Made by a program: the position numbers and the translations under genes
Part shown: piece by piece, positions 54,707-62,832 of the stretch
Numbering within the stretch: position 1 is the first letter of the stretch
Layout of the letters: each line of letters starts with the position of its first letter
The notes under the pieces: generated by a model
What the model was told of the DNA's origin: nothing
Databases searched by the model: none
What the model saw: only the letters and a program-made list of their open reading frames with translations
Assembly (NCBI RefSeq): GCF_004022215.1
Contig: NZ_SAUZ01000011.1
Coordinates: 62,001-126,000, forward strand
Direction of reading: 5' to 3'
Origin: Paenirhodobacter populi
Lineage (GTDB): Bacteria > Pseudomonadota > Alphaproteobacteria > Rhodobacterales > Rhodobacteraceae
DNA length: 64,000 nt

Positions 54707-56440
54707 TCAGGGGAGGATCGTCAATTGCCGAGATCCCAGCGGCAGAGCCTGCAATTCGGCCGGCGCGGTGGCACCACCGCCCGCCACCAGCGCGTCGATC
54801 AGCGCCCCCCCGGAAGGCGGCACCCCCGCGCCCAGAAAGACCGGCCGCGCCCCGATCCAGCGCGCCCCGCGTTCCTGAAAGGCGAGGACGGTCCCGAACC
54901 CCTCCTGCCGCAGGAACAGCGCGTCACGCCCCGGCCGGCGCGGGTCGAAATCCCCCACGACCGCCAGACAGGCCGGGTTGCCCCCGGCCGTGCGCTGCAT
55001 GCAGCCCTGCGCCCAGTCGGCCTCGGAGGCGCGCGCGATCGCCGTCAGCAGCCCGTCGGGCAATGTCTCGCCCGCCGGCAGGACGGGGATGACACCGCGC
55101 AGTTCCTCGGCCCGGGCGGCGATCGAGGGCTGTCCCTCGGCCGCCGCGTCGCCCCGGCTCTGCGCCCGGTCGAGCACGGCCAGACGCCGCGCCAGCGCCT
55201 CTTCGCCCGGCCGGTCCGCCCTTTGCCGCAACCGCGCCACGGCGCGTTCACCCGGCCGGCCCCATTCATGGGCGAATTCCCACACCGGCAGCCGGTCCGC
55301 CGGCAGGCGCCCGTCGGCATAGCGCGCCATCTGCGAGCGCACCGACAGCGCCTCGGCGGACAGCAGCGGCGTCAGCCACAGCGCCCCCACGGCGATCACC
55401 ACCAGCGCCATGCCGATATTCGCCCGCCGCAGCCGCGCGCGCCAGTCCGCCCCGCGCAACACCGCCCCCGCATAGCACAATGCGTAACCGCCGATCAACG
55501 CGATCATCGCCGCCGTGCCGATCCGCGGCGGGGTCCAGCCAAGCGCCCCCACGCGCAGCGACAGCGCCCAGCCCGCCAGTGCCACCAGCACCGGCAGCAG
55601 CAACGCCAGCCCGCGCGCCGACCATGTCAGGATCCGGCCCCGCGCCGCTTCCTCGTCATTCTCGTCCACCGCGATCGTCACCAGCAGGATCGAGGCCAGC
55701 GCCGTCGCCACCAATATCCCCGCCGGAGAGATATAGCCGAACAGATGGCCAAGCCCGCTCGCCGGCAGGACCGCGACGAAGACCACCTCGACCAGCAGCA
55801 CCAGCGGCAGCAAAAGCCGCGCCAGCCGCAGCAGCAGATAGGGCGAGATCATGTCCGGCAGTTCCGTCACCACCGCCAGCGCCAGCCCCGTCGCAGCCCC
55901 GCTGACCAGCCAGACCACCGGCGCGCGGGTCAGGAAACGCCCCACCGCCTCGATCCCCACCAGTTCCAGCAGCGACCACAGCAGCCACAGCACCAGCCAC
56001 AGCACCGCGACGAACAGCCACGCCGCCGCATAGCGCACGACGAGGTTCCAGCTTTCGCTGAACAGGCAGGCGTAATCCTTCCAGCCGTCGCGGCCCTTCT
56101 TCGCCAGCGCGATGGCGAAGGGCACGGGCAGCACCATCACCACGGCCAGCGCCACCGCGATATGGCCGGTGCGCAGCATCTGTTCGACATCGGCGAAGCG
56201 ATGCGACGCCAGCAGCGTCAGGGCCGCCGCCGGCACCGCGATGGCCAGCGCGGCGATCAGCGCCCGGCGCAGGCCCAGCTCGCCCAGCATGCCGAGCGTG
56301 CCGCCAAAAAACGACAATGCCAGCACCGCCACCGCGGCGAAGGCCCGGGTTTCCTGCACGGTGAAGGGAAGCTCCGACAATTGCCAGAAGGCGATCCCGG
56401 CCAGCAGGCCCAGAAGGATGAATTGCAGTCTGCGCGCCAT
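54707..56440 (-). CDS. DUF4153 polytopic membrane protein
   Basis: 577 aa with about 11-12 hydrophobic helices in the first 400 residues (YAAAWLFVAVLWLVLWLLWS, LLPLVLLVEVVFVAVLP) and a soluble C-terminal part of about 190 residues. The family is DUF4153, of unknown function, common in Rhodobacterales. The ATG at 56440 follows GGAGGA at an ideal distance; the frame is open 24 codons further, but those lack support. The DUF sits in the inner membrane. Confidence 0.85.
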   Translation of the reverse strand: MARRLQFILLGLLAGIAFWQLSELPFTVQETRAFAAVAVLALSFFGGTLGMLGELGLRRALIAALAIAVPAAALTLLASHRFADVEQMLRTGHIAVALAVVMVLPVPFAIALAKKGRDGWKDYACLFSESWNLVVRYAAAWLFVAVLWLVLWLLWSLLELVGIEAVGRFLTRAPVVWLVSGAATGLALAVVTELPDMISPYLLLRLARLLLPLVLLVEVVFVAVLPASGLGHLFGYISPAGILVATALASILLVTIAVDENDEEAARGRILTWSARGLALLLPVLVALAGWALSLRVGALGWTPPRIGTAAMIALIGGYALCYAGAVLRGADWRARLRRANIGMALVVIAVGALWLTPLLSAEALSVRSQMARYADGRLPADRLPVWEFAHEWGRPGERAVARLRQRADRPGEEALARRLAVLDRAQSRGDAAAEGQPSIAARAEELRGVIPVLPAGETLPDGLLTAIARASEADWAQGCMQRTAGGNPACLAVVGDFDPRRPGRDALFLRQEGFGTVLAFQERGARWIGARPVFLGAGVPPSGGALIDALVAGGGATAPAELQALPLGSRQLTILP

Positions 56441-56536
56441 CGGATCCTCCGTTGGACAGTCGGCTTCGGCCCCAACTAGCCCCGGGATCGCCCGAATGCC
56501 AGTCTTTCGCACCTCGTCGGCGCAGAGGGCGCGGGA

Positions 56537-57256
56537 TCAGGCGGGCTTCCGAAACACCCGCGCGCCGGAATCGAGCCAGCCCGGAAGGCCGCCGATATCG
56601 GGCAGAACCACATCCGCGGCCGGTGCCAGCACCGATTGCGTCGCGGGGCCGGTCAGCACCCCCACCGCCCGCATGCCGGCCGCGCGCGCCGCCGCCAGAT
56701 CATGCAGGCTGTCGCCCACCATGGCGATCCGCGCGGGCGCGATCCCCACCGCATGGGCGAAGGCCAGCAATTGCCCCGGCTCCGGCTTCGCCCCGTATCC
56801 GCTGTCATAGCCCGCGATGAAATCGAACAGGCCCGCCACGCCGGCGCCATGCAGATGGGCCCGCGCGCCCGCTTCGGAATCGTTGGTGACAAGGCCAAGC
56901 GGCAGTCCGCGCGCGCGCAGACCGCCAAGGCAGGCGGGCAGATCGACCGCCGGCGTCTGCGGCGCGTCGCAGGACAGCCGGTTCAGTTCATCCGCAAGCT
57001 GATCCACCCCGAAATGCGGCAACAGGGGTTGAAGAAGATGCGCCACCTCGCCCGTCGTGCCGGCAATAACCAGCGAATCCGGCGCGAAACGCTGCGCGAC
57101 CGGATCGTAGCGCATCGCCCGCGCCAGCCGGTCCGCCAATGCGCTATCCCCCCCGGCCAGCGTGTCCAGCGTCGCCGCCGCCCAGCCCCCCCAGGTTTTC
57201 TGGAAATCGAAAAGCGTGCCATCCTTGTCGAAGATGACCGCCGAAATATCCGTCAT
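56537..57256 (-). CDS. HAD-family hydrolase (phosphoglycolate phosphatase-like)
   Basis: 239 aa. HAD motif I is VIFDKDGTLFDF (Asp9, Asp11), motif II LGLVTNDSE, motif III near KPEPGQLLAFA (Lys), motif IV MVGDSLHDLAAARAAG. Gph-like enzymes remove phosphate from phosphoglycolate formed in DNA repair or photorespiration; the exact substrate is not proven. It is followed on the transcript by DUF4153 and preceded by DUF3572 at 9 nt. Confidence 0.9.
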   Translation of the reverse strand: MTDISAVIFDKDGTLFDFQKTWGGWAAATLDTLAGGDSALADRLARAMRYDPVAQRFAPDSLVIAGTTGEVAHLLQPLLPHFGVDQLADELNRLSCDAPQTPAVDLPACLGGLRARGLPLGLVTNDSEAGARAHLHGAGVAGLFDFIAGYDSGYGAKPEPGQLLAFAHAVGIAPARIAMVGDSLHDLAAARAAGMRAVGVLTGPATQSVLAPAADVVLPDIGGLPGWLDSGARVFRKPA

Positions 57257-57265
57257 GCGCGCCTC

Positions 57266-57544
57266 TCAGGTCCAGTGCATCCGATCGTGCCCGCCCAGAA
57301 CGGCCCGGGCCAGCCCGATCTCCTGCGGAGGCTGCCCCGCCGCCGCGGCCGCCGCAAGCACCCAGTCGTCGCTTTGCAGCACGAAATCGAGGACCGAGAT
57401 CAGGAAGGCCGGTTTTTCCGCCCCCGCCCGCACGTCATCGAGGCTCGCCCCCGTCGCGCCAAGAAAGGCGCCGAAGATTTCATCCTCCGACGCGAGCCAT
57501 CCCAGAACCTTCAACCCCGTCACCTGAGCGGAATCCCGCCGCAT
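57266..57544 (-). CDS. DUF3572 protein
   Basis: 92 aa from ATG 57544. Helical; segments KVLGWLASEDEIFGAFLGAT and FLISVLDFVLQSDDWVLAAA match DUF3572, a small alphaproteobacterial family of unknown role. It is 9 nt upstream of the HAD phosphatase gene and probably co-transcribed. Divergent from the PleD-like gene. Confidence 0.85.
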   Translation of the reverse strand: MRRDSAQVTGLKVLGWLASEDEIFGAFLGATGASLDDVRAGAEKPAFLISVLDFVLQSDDWVLAAAAAAGQPPQEIGLARAVLGGHDRMHWT

Positions 57545-57658
57545 CGCCTGTCCCTGCCCTCTTCGCGCCACTTCCTGCCCAATTTGAGCAAGAGTTTATT
57601 AACTAATTGGTCCGAAACATAACCCTATTCGCATGTCAGTTGAAGGAGTGCAGGCGTC

Positions 57659-59044
57659 GTGGCCGGGAAAATCCTGATCGTTGATGACGTCGCCACGACC
57701 CGCATCGTGCTGAAGTCGCGACTCGCCCGGGCGAGCTATACCGTGCTTCTGGCGCGCTGCGGGGTGGAGGCGCTGCGCCTGATCCGTGATGAACAGCCGG
57801 ATCTGGTGCTGCTCGCCGCGCAGCTTCTGGATTGCGACGGGTTCGACATGTGCCGGCGCCTGCGCGCCCTGCCCGGCTTTGCCGATCTGCCGATCATCAT
57901 GACCTCGGCGCAGGCGGATCTCGCGCTGGTGCGCGATGCGCTTCAGGCCGGGGCGGACGATCTCATCCCCCATCCCTGCGACGAGACGGATCTGCTGGCG
58001 CGGGTGCGCACGCTCATGCGCACCCGCGACGCCGGCCGCGACCTGCTGGTCGAGGAGGATTTCGGCCTTGCCGAAGCCGGGGCGGCCTTCGCCCATCCGG
58101 GGCGGATCGGCATCGTCACCGCCGATCGCGAAACCGCGCTGAGCTGGAAGGTGACGCTTGGCCGGCATCTTCCGGGGGATACGCTGCTTGCCCTCGCCCC
58201 CGAAGAGGCGCTGGCCGCCGCCTCCGCCGCGAACTGCCCCGAGGCCTTCCTGATCGCCGCCGACCTGCGCCACCGCAACGAAGGGCTGCGCCTGATGTCG
58301 GATCTGCGCGCGCGGACCGGCGCCCGCCACGCGGCGATCTGCATCGCCCTGCCGTCCGAACGTCCCAGCCGGGTGTCGGCGGCTTTCGACCTCGGTGCGG
58401 ATGACCTGCTGGTCGGGCCGGTCCACCGGCCGCTGATGGCGGAACAGGCGGCGCTGCGTCTGCGTCGGCTGATCGCGAAGAAACGTTCCTCGGACCGGCG
58501 CCGGGAAAACCTGCGCACCGGGCTGCGGCTGGCCGTCACCGATCCGCTCACCGGGCTGCACAACCGCCGCTACGCGATGCCGCAGCTGCTGCGCATGGCG
58601 GACCGGGCGCGGCGGCTTGGCCAGACCTTCGCAGTGATGGTTCTGGATCTGGACCGTTTCAAGGCGATCAATGACACCTGGGGGCATCTGGCCGGGGATA
58701 CCGTGCTGATCGAGGTTGGCCAGCGCCTGTGCCGCAGTCTCGGCCCCGGCGATCTTCTGGCCCGGATCGGCGGCGAGGAATTCCTGATCGCCATGCCCGA
58801 CACCACTCTGGCGGCGGCAAGCCGTATCGCCGACCAGATCTGCGAAACCATCCGCGCGCGGCCGGTGGTCCTTGGCGGCAGCAATGGGGTCATCCCCGTC
58901 ACCGCCTCGATCGGTCTGGCGATCGGCGGCGACAGCGCCGACACCTCGATCGAGGAACTGATCGACCGCGCCGATCACGCGCTGCTGGATTCCAAGGCCG
59001 ACGGGCGCAATCAGGTCACGGTCTTTCGCCGCACCGCGGCCTGA
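57659..59044 (+). CDS. PleD-like response regulator/diguanylate cyclase (REC-REC-GGDEF)
   Basis: 461 aa, GTG start with AAGGAG upstream. Domains: receiver 1 (residues 1-120, ILIVDD at start), receiver-like 2 (about 150-285), GGDEF (about 295-455: DPLTGLHNRRYAMPQLLRMA, VLDLDRFKAINDTWGHLAGD, RIGGEEFLIAM). The receiver 1 phospho-acceptor Asp of PleD (Asp53) is Ala53 here (LVLLAAQLLDCDG). Receiver 2 also lacks a clear acceptor. The I-site RxxD before GGEEF is GPGD, so product inhibition is probably lost. The GGEEF active site is intact. Activation would have to be phosphorylation-independent. Confidence 0.88.
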   Translation: MAGKILIVDDVATTRIVLKSRLARASYTVLLARCGVEALRLIRDEQPDLVLLAAQLLDCDGFDMCRRLRALPGFADLPIIMTSAQADLALVRDALQAGADDLIPHPCDETDLLARVRTLMRTRDAGRDLLVEEDFGLAEAGAAFAHPGRIGIVTADRETALSWKVTLGRHLPGDTLLALAPEEALAAASAANCPEAFLIAADLRHRNEGLRLMSDLRARTGARHAAICIALPSERPSRVSAAFDLGADDLLVGPVHRPLMAEQAALRLRRLIAKKRSSDRRRENLRTGLRLAVTDPLTGLHNRRYAMPQLLRMADRARRLGQTFAVMVLDLDRFKAINDTWGHLAGDTVLIEVGQRLCRSLGPGDLLARIGGEEFLIAMPDTTLAAASRIADQICETIRARPVVLGGSNGVIPVTASIGLAIGGDSADTSIEELIDRADHALLDSKADGRNQVTVFRRTAA

Positions 59045-59152
59045 TCCGGGTGTCTGACGCCGTTCAAAACCCGGCCGCAGCGCGGACAGGTCCTGATGCG
59101 ATCGCTGCTGTTGGCGTCAGATCGCCCCGGGGCCGCTGCGCGCGCGGACGGG

Positions 59153-59289
59153 TCGCAGGGGGCGCCGCCCCCTTCGGGCCGCTGGCCCGGCGCGGCCACG
59201 GGCCGCGCGTTCGCCGGGGGCGGTCTTCCACCGGAAGACCGCCCTCTCCCGGCTCACCCCCCGGGATATTTATGGAAACACGAAAGGGA
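59153..59289 (+). repeat. Dispersed intergenic repeat, copy 6 of 6 (expanded)
   Basis: Starts GCAGGGGGC-GCC-GCCCCCT and ends CACCCCCCGGGATATTTATGGAAACACGAAAGG like the others, but the middle is about 70 nt longer. It includes a perfect 12-bp hairpin GGGCGGTCTTCC-ACC-GGAAGACCGCCC (59218-59244). It lies between convergent genes. Confidence 0.8.
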
Positions 59290-59318
59290 AAGGGCGCGCC
59301 CGGCGGAACTGAAACGCT

Positions 59319-59813
59319 CTAATCGCCCTGCCCGGGCGACGGGGCGCGGGACAGGAGCCGGTCGAAGCGCGCCCGCAGTTTTGCCGCATAGGCCTGGCGT
59401 TCCTCCGGGCTCATCGCCGAAAGCCGGTCGATCATCACCTTTTCGCCCAGTTCGGCGCGCCGCTCGGTCCGGACCCGCATCTCGGCCAGCGACTGTTTCA
59501 CCCGGTCGGGATCCCAGGGCTCCGCCGTCAGCGCGGCCAGCAGCGCCTGCATGTCCTGCCGCAGGCTGTCGCGCATCATGCCCAGATCCGCGCCGGCTTT
59601 TTCCGCCTCGCGCATCATCGCGGCCCGATCCTCGCGCGAAAACGCGCTGCCGAGCGGGCCGAGCGCCATGTCCGGCGGTTGCGGCGGGCGCGGCGGGGAT
59701 TGGCGGTCCAGCCCCAGATAGCCGCCGACCGCCACCCCGACGACCAGAACATTGACCGCCAGCGACGCAATCAGAAGCATTTTCATGGATTTGCCCATCG
59801 AACCGTCCGTCAT
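59319..59813 (-). CDS. Spy/CpxP-like periplasmic protein (heavy-metal sensor family)
   Basis: 164 aa. A membrane-spanning or signal helix at residues 10-32 (KMLLIASLAVNVLVVGVAVG), a Pro-rich linker, then an all-alpha periplasmic domain with charged helices (REDRAAMMREAEKAGADLGM, SLAEMRVRTERRAELGEKVM, LSAMSPEERQAYAAKLRARF), as in the CnrX/ZraP/Spy group. It is the third gene after the ECF sigma and the anti-sigma-like gene, a typical CnrYXH-like set. Confidence 0.8.
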   Translation of the reverse strand: MTDGSMGKSMKMLLIASLAVNVLVVGVAVGGYLGLDRQSPPRPPQPPDMALGPLGSAFSREDRAAMMREAEKAGADLGMMRDSLRQDMQALLAALTAEPWDPDRVKQSLAEMRVRTERRAELGEKVMIDRLSAMSPEERQAYAAKLRARFDRLLSRAPSPGQGD

Positions 59814-59816
59814 CCC

Positions 59817-60179
59817 CTATTGTGCCGCCAGAACCAGAATATCGCTGTCTGCGAGGAACGAAGAGCCTGCGTCCGCCTCGACCAGACCCGCCGCGCTGTC
59901 CGTCACGGGCAGCAGGCGTTCCACCCCCGCGAAGCCGATCCAGAGCCCGGCCACCGCCGCCGTCGCCAGCCCGCCGACCGCCTTCCAGCCGCCAAGCAGC
60001 GCAAGCCAGCCGGTGAACCGCCCGCCCGCCGCGCGCCGCTGCGGCCGGGCGGGCAGCGCCGCCTCGGCCTCGTTCATCAGGACCGTCAGAAAGGCCGGCT
60101 CCGGCACCGGGGCCGCGTCGCGCGCCGCCGCGAAGAACCGCTCAAGCATCCGGTCGTCGTCCGTGCGTTTGTCAGTCAT
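59817..60179 (-). CDS. Anti-sigma-factor-like membrane protein
   Basis: About 120 aa. A cytoplasmic N-terminus (MTDKRTDDDRMLERFFAAAR), a single transmembrane helix near residues 70-90 (AVGGLATAAVAGLWIGFAGV) and a short periplasmic tail. I start it at ATG 60179 (GGGG at 8 nt); 60185 is the alternative. Topology and position, overlapping the ECF sigma gene by 8 nt, mark it as the cognate anti-sigma factor, though sequence alone is weak. Confidence 0.7.
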   Translation of the reverse strand: MTDKRTDDDRMLERFFAAARDAAPVPEPAFLTVLMNEAEAALPARPQRRAAGGRFTGWLALLGGWKAVGGLATAAVAGLWIGFAGVERLLPVTDSAAGLVEADAGSSFLADSDILVLAAQ

Positions 60180-60756
60180 GGCCATACCCCAGTTCCTCGC
60201 GCCGGTCCCGCAGCAGGGCCGCCAGCGCCCGCTTGCCGCGCGATGTCAGACTTTCTACGGCTTCGACGCCAATTTCCATCGCTGCGGCGATCTCCGGATT
60301 CGACATTCCCTCCAGATGGCGCAGCACCACCGCCTGCCGTTGCCGCGCCGGCAGTTGCGCCAACGCCAGATCAAGCGCCCGCGCCCGGTCCGTCTCGATC
60401 ATCCGTTCCAGCGCCGAGGCCGTCTCGTCCGGCACCTCCGGCGCCTCGTCCAGACCCACGCCCCGACGCCGCCGCAGCCGGTCCGTCGCCAGATTGGTCA
60501 CCACCCGGTAAAGCCAGGTCGAAACCTTTGCCTCGCCCCGCCGCCAGTCGGGGGCGATCTTCCACAGCCGCAGCAAGGCTTCCTGCGTCAGATCCTCTGC
60601 CTCCGCCCGGTCGCCCAGCATCCGCAGCGCGACCCGGTAGGCCAGCGGCCCGAGCCGCAGCGTCAGCGCGCGCGCGGCCCGCCCGTCCCCCTTGCCATAG
60701 AGGATCAGCAAAGTCTCGTCCGAGACATCGTCGCGCGCGTCAAAGGCCATATCCAT
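60172..60756 (-). CDS. ECF-type RNA polymerase sigma factor
   Basis: 194 aa. Sigma-2 region: AYRVALRMLGDRAEAEDLTQ, EALLRLWKIAPDWRRGEA, STWLYRVVTNLATDRLRRRR. Sigma-4: LAQLPARQRQAVVLRHLEGM, SNPEIAAAMEIGVEAVESLT. Alone it would direct polymerase to envelope or metal stress promoters; the target genes are not known. Starts at 60756 or 60750. Confidence 0.92.
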   Translation of the reverse strand: MDMAFDARDDVSDETLLILYGKGDGRAARALTLRLGPLAYRVALRMLGDRAEAEDLTQEALLRLWKIAPDWRRGEAKVSTWLYRVVTNLATDRLRRRRGVGLDEAPEVPDETASALERMIETDRARALDLALAQLPARQRQAVVLRHLEGMSNPEIAAAMEIGVEAVESLTSRGKRALAALLRDRREELGYGHD

Positions 60757-60827
60757 TCCGTCCCGGTCTTACCCCGAGGAAGATCGGCATGCAAACCCGG
60801 CCCCGCGAAAGGGGCCGGGCCGGCATC

Positions 60828-61499
60828 TCAGTTCGCGTCACCCTCGGCGGGCGGCGCGGGCGGGGCATCCGCCGGCGCGGGCCGGTTGCCCGGCTTGCCG
60901 GCGGACCCGTGATCCGCCCCGTGGCCCGGCCCCTGCCGGCCGGCCTGCTGCTGTCCGCGGTCGCCCGGACGCCCCTTCGGCCCCTGCGCCTGCATGCGCG
61001 GCATCATCCGCTCGTGCATGGCGCGCATTTCCTCGCGCGTCACAACCCCGTCGCCATCGGCGTCAAGCCGCTCGAACATCCGTTCCGGCACCGGCGGCAT
61101 GGCGAGTTCGGCGGCCGACAGCAGCCCGTCGCCGTCGACATCCAGCGCCTGGATCCGGGCCTGCACCCGGGCCTCGATCCGCGGACGAAGGCGCTCGATC
61201 TCGGCGTTGACCATCTCCTCGGCGCTCAGCTTGCCGTCGCCGTTCGCATCCAGCGCAGCGGCCTCGGCCCGGCGCTTTTCCTGAATCTCGGCCAGCGAGA
61301 CGCGGCCATCGCCATCCGCGTCGAAGCGGTTCAGATCGAATGCCGGCCAGCCGCGTGCGGGGCCGGGACGCGCACCGGGTTGCGAGGCCCCGGCCTCGGC
61401 CTCGGGCGCGGGCGGCGGCGCCTCTTGCGCCAGCGCCGGAATGGCGGTCGTCAGTGCCAGAAATCCAGCCAGAAGCGTCGGCCTGATCGTCGGTTTCAT
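60828..61499 (-). CDS. Exported EF-hand calcium-binding protein
   Basis: 223 aa with a signal peptide (MKPTIRPTLLAGFLALTTAI, cut after ALA). Four EF-hand loops: DADGDGRVSLAE, DANGDGKLSAEE, DVDGDGLLSAAE and DADGDGVVTREE, all with the Asp/Gly pattern for Ca2+. The C-terminal 50 residues are Gly/Pro/Gln-rich. It sits 71 nt upstream of the ECF sigma gene on the same strand and may be under the same regulation. Confidence 0.88.
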   Translation of the reverse strand: MKPTIRPTLLAGFLALTTAIPALAQEAPPPAPEAEAGASQPGARPGPARGWPAFDLNRFDADGDGRVSLAEIQEKRRAEAAALDANGDGKLSAEEMVNAEIERLRPRIEARVQARIQALDVDGDGLLSAAELAMPPVPERMFERLDADGDGVVTREEMRAMHERMMPRMQAQGPKGRPGDRGQQQAGRQGPGHGADHGSAGKPGNRPAPADAPPAPPAEGDAN

Positions 61500-61654
61500 G
61501 TCTGCTCTCCTCTGTCCTCACGGCGCCTTGGCCGCGGATGCAGGAAGAACGCGCCGCGCCGGGGGATCCGTCGCGCCCTCTCGCGACCGTGAAGGCGCAT
61601 ATCCGTTGCACACCCCCGGCCCGCCCGGATAGAGATCGGATCGGGGAGGTGCCG

Positions 61655-62305
61655 ATGATCCGTGATGCCGCATCAATCGTCGTGGTCCGCCACGACCGGC
61701 CCGAAGGGCCTGCCGTGCTGCTTGGCCGTCGCGCGGCGCGGGCCGCCTTCATGCCGTCGAAATTCGTCTTTCCGGGCGGCGCCGTGGATGCGGCCGACGC
61801 GCGGGTGCCGCTGGCCGCGCCGCCGGGCGGCGACAGCCTGCGCCGGCTGGGCGCGATGGCGCCCGCGCTGGCCGCCGCGGCGATCCGCGAATTGTGGGAG
61901 GAAACCGGCCTGATCCTTGGCCGTCGCGGCGCCTGGCCCGATCCACCCGCCGGCTGGCAAGGTTTCGCCGCCGCCGGTTCGCGGCCGGACGCGGCGGGGC
62001 TGCGCTTCATCTTTCGCGCCATCACGCCGCCCGGCGCGCCGCGCCGGTTCGACGCGCGGTTCTTTCTGGCCGATGCGGGGCTGCTGTGCTGCGACCCGGA
62101 CGACCTGTCCCGCGCGGATGGCGAACTGTCGCCCCTGCAATGGATGCCCCTCAGCCGCGCACGTCAGCTCGACCTGCCGTTCATCACCGAACTGGTGCTG
62201 GCCGAGGCGCTGGCGCTGTCGGCCGAAGGCCCGGCGCGGGAGCCATCCTCGGTGCCGTTTCTGGATACGCGCGGGTCGGGCGTGGTTCTGGAACGGCTCC
62301 GTTAA
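61655..62305 (+). CDS. Nudix hydrolase
   Basis: 216 aa from ATG 61655 (GGGGAGG 6 nt before). Nudix elements: KFVFPGGAVDAAD and, after an insertion of about 35 residues, AAIRELWEETGLIL with the catalytic REL-EE-GL. The split box is like NUDT19-type enzymes, which cleave CoA derivatives or other nucleoside diphosphates. The substrate is not proven. The 3' end overlaps the convergent lipocalin gene by 4 nt. Confidence 0.88.
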   Translation: MIRDAASIVVVRHDRPEGPAVLLGRRAARAAFMPSKFVFPGGAVDAADARVPLAAPPGGDSLRRLGAMAPALAAAAIRELWEETGLILGRRGAWPDPPAGWQGFAAAGSRPDAAGLRFIFRAITPPGAPRRFDARFFLADAGLLCCDPDDLSRADGELSPLQWMPLSRARQLDLPFITELVLAEALALSAEGPAREPSSVPFLDTRGSGVVLERLR

Positions 62306-62802
62306 CGGGTGATCCGGCGGACGTCATATCCATTGAAATCAAGCACTTCGCGTGCGGCGTTCATCAGGTCTCCGCGCGGCGGCAGGCTGCGCGACAGGAC
62401 CATGCCGAAATATCCGGACGGCGTGCCCAGAACGGCGACGCGGTAATCCTGATCCATCCAGAGCACCCAGACCGGCTCACGCCCAAAGGCGCTGTCGGGG
62501 GTGAAGCGCGCGCCCGGCCCGGTCAGCGCCACGCGCCCGCTTGCCGTCGCCGCACGCCCGCCGGAACAATCGGTTCCCGACAGTCGCCAGCCCTGCCCGT
62601 CCTGAACCCAGTCCTGCCGCGCCCCGGCGCAGCCCGGAACGCCGCTCGCCGCGACATACCATGTGCCCGCGAACCGCGCCGGATCGAACAGCACCGCCGA
62701 GGAGATCCATCCCTTCGGATCGCGCAGCGCCACCGGCTCGGGCGCGGGTTTCTGCCCGCAGGCCGCAAGCGCCAGAACGGCGGCCCAGATCAATCGACGC
62801 AT
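62302..62802 (-). CDS. Lipocalin-like lipoprotein
   Basis: 166 aa. Signal peptide with lipobox LALAACG (Cys15 lipidated). The mature part has the lipocalin start FAGTWYVAASG (G-x-W) and ends in a strand-turn pattern (VWVLWMDQDYRVAVLGTPSG). Similar to Blc-type outer-membrane lipocalins, which bind fatty acids or lysophospholipids. Ligand unknown. Confidence 0.82.
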   Translation of the reverse strand: MRRLIWAAVLALAACGQKPAPEPVALRDPKGWISSAVLFDPARFAGTWYVAASGVPGCAGARQDWVQDGQGWRLSGTDCSGGRAATASGRVALTGPGARFTPDSAFGREPVWVLWMDQDYRVAVLGTPSGYFGMVLSRSLPPRGDLMNAAREVLDFNGYDVRRITR

Positions 62803-62832
62803 GTGATGTCCTTTGTATGGGCCGCCGGGGGA

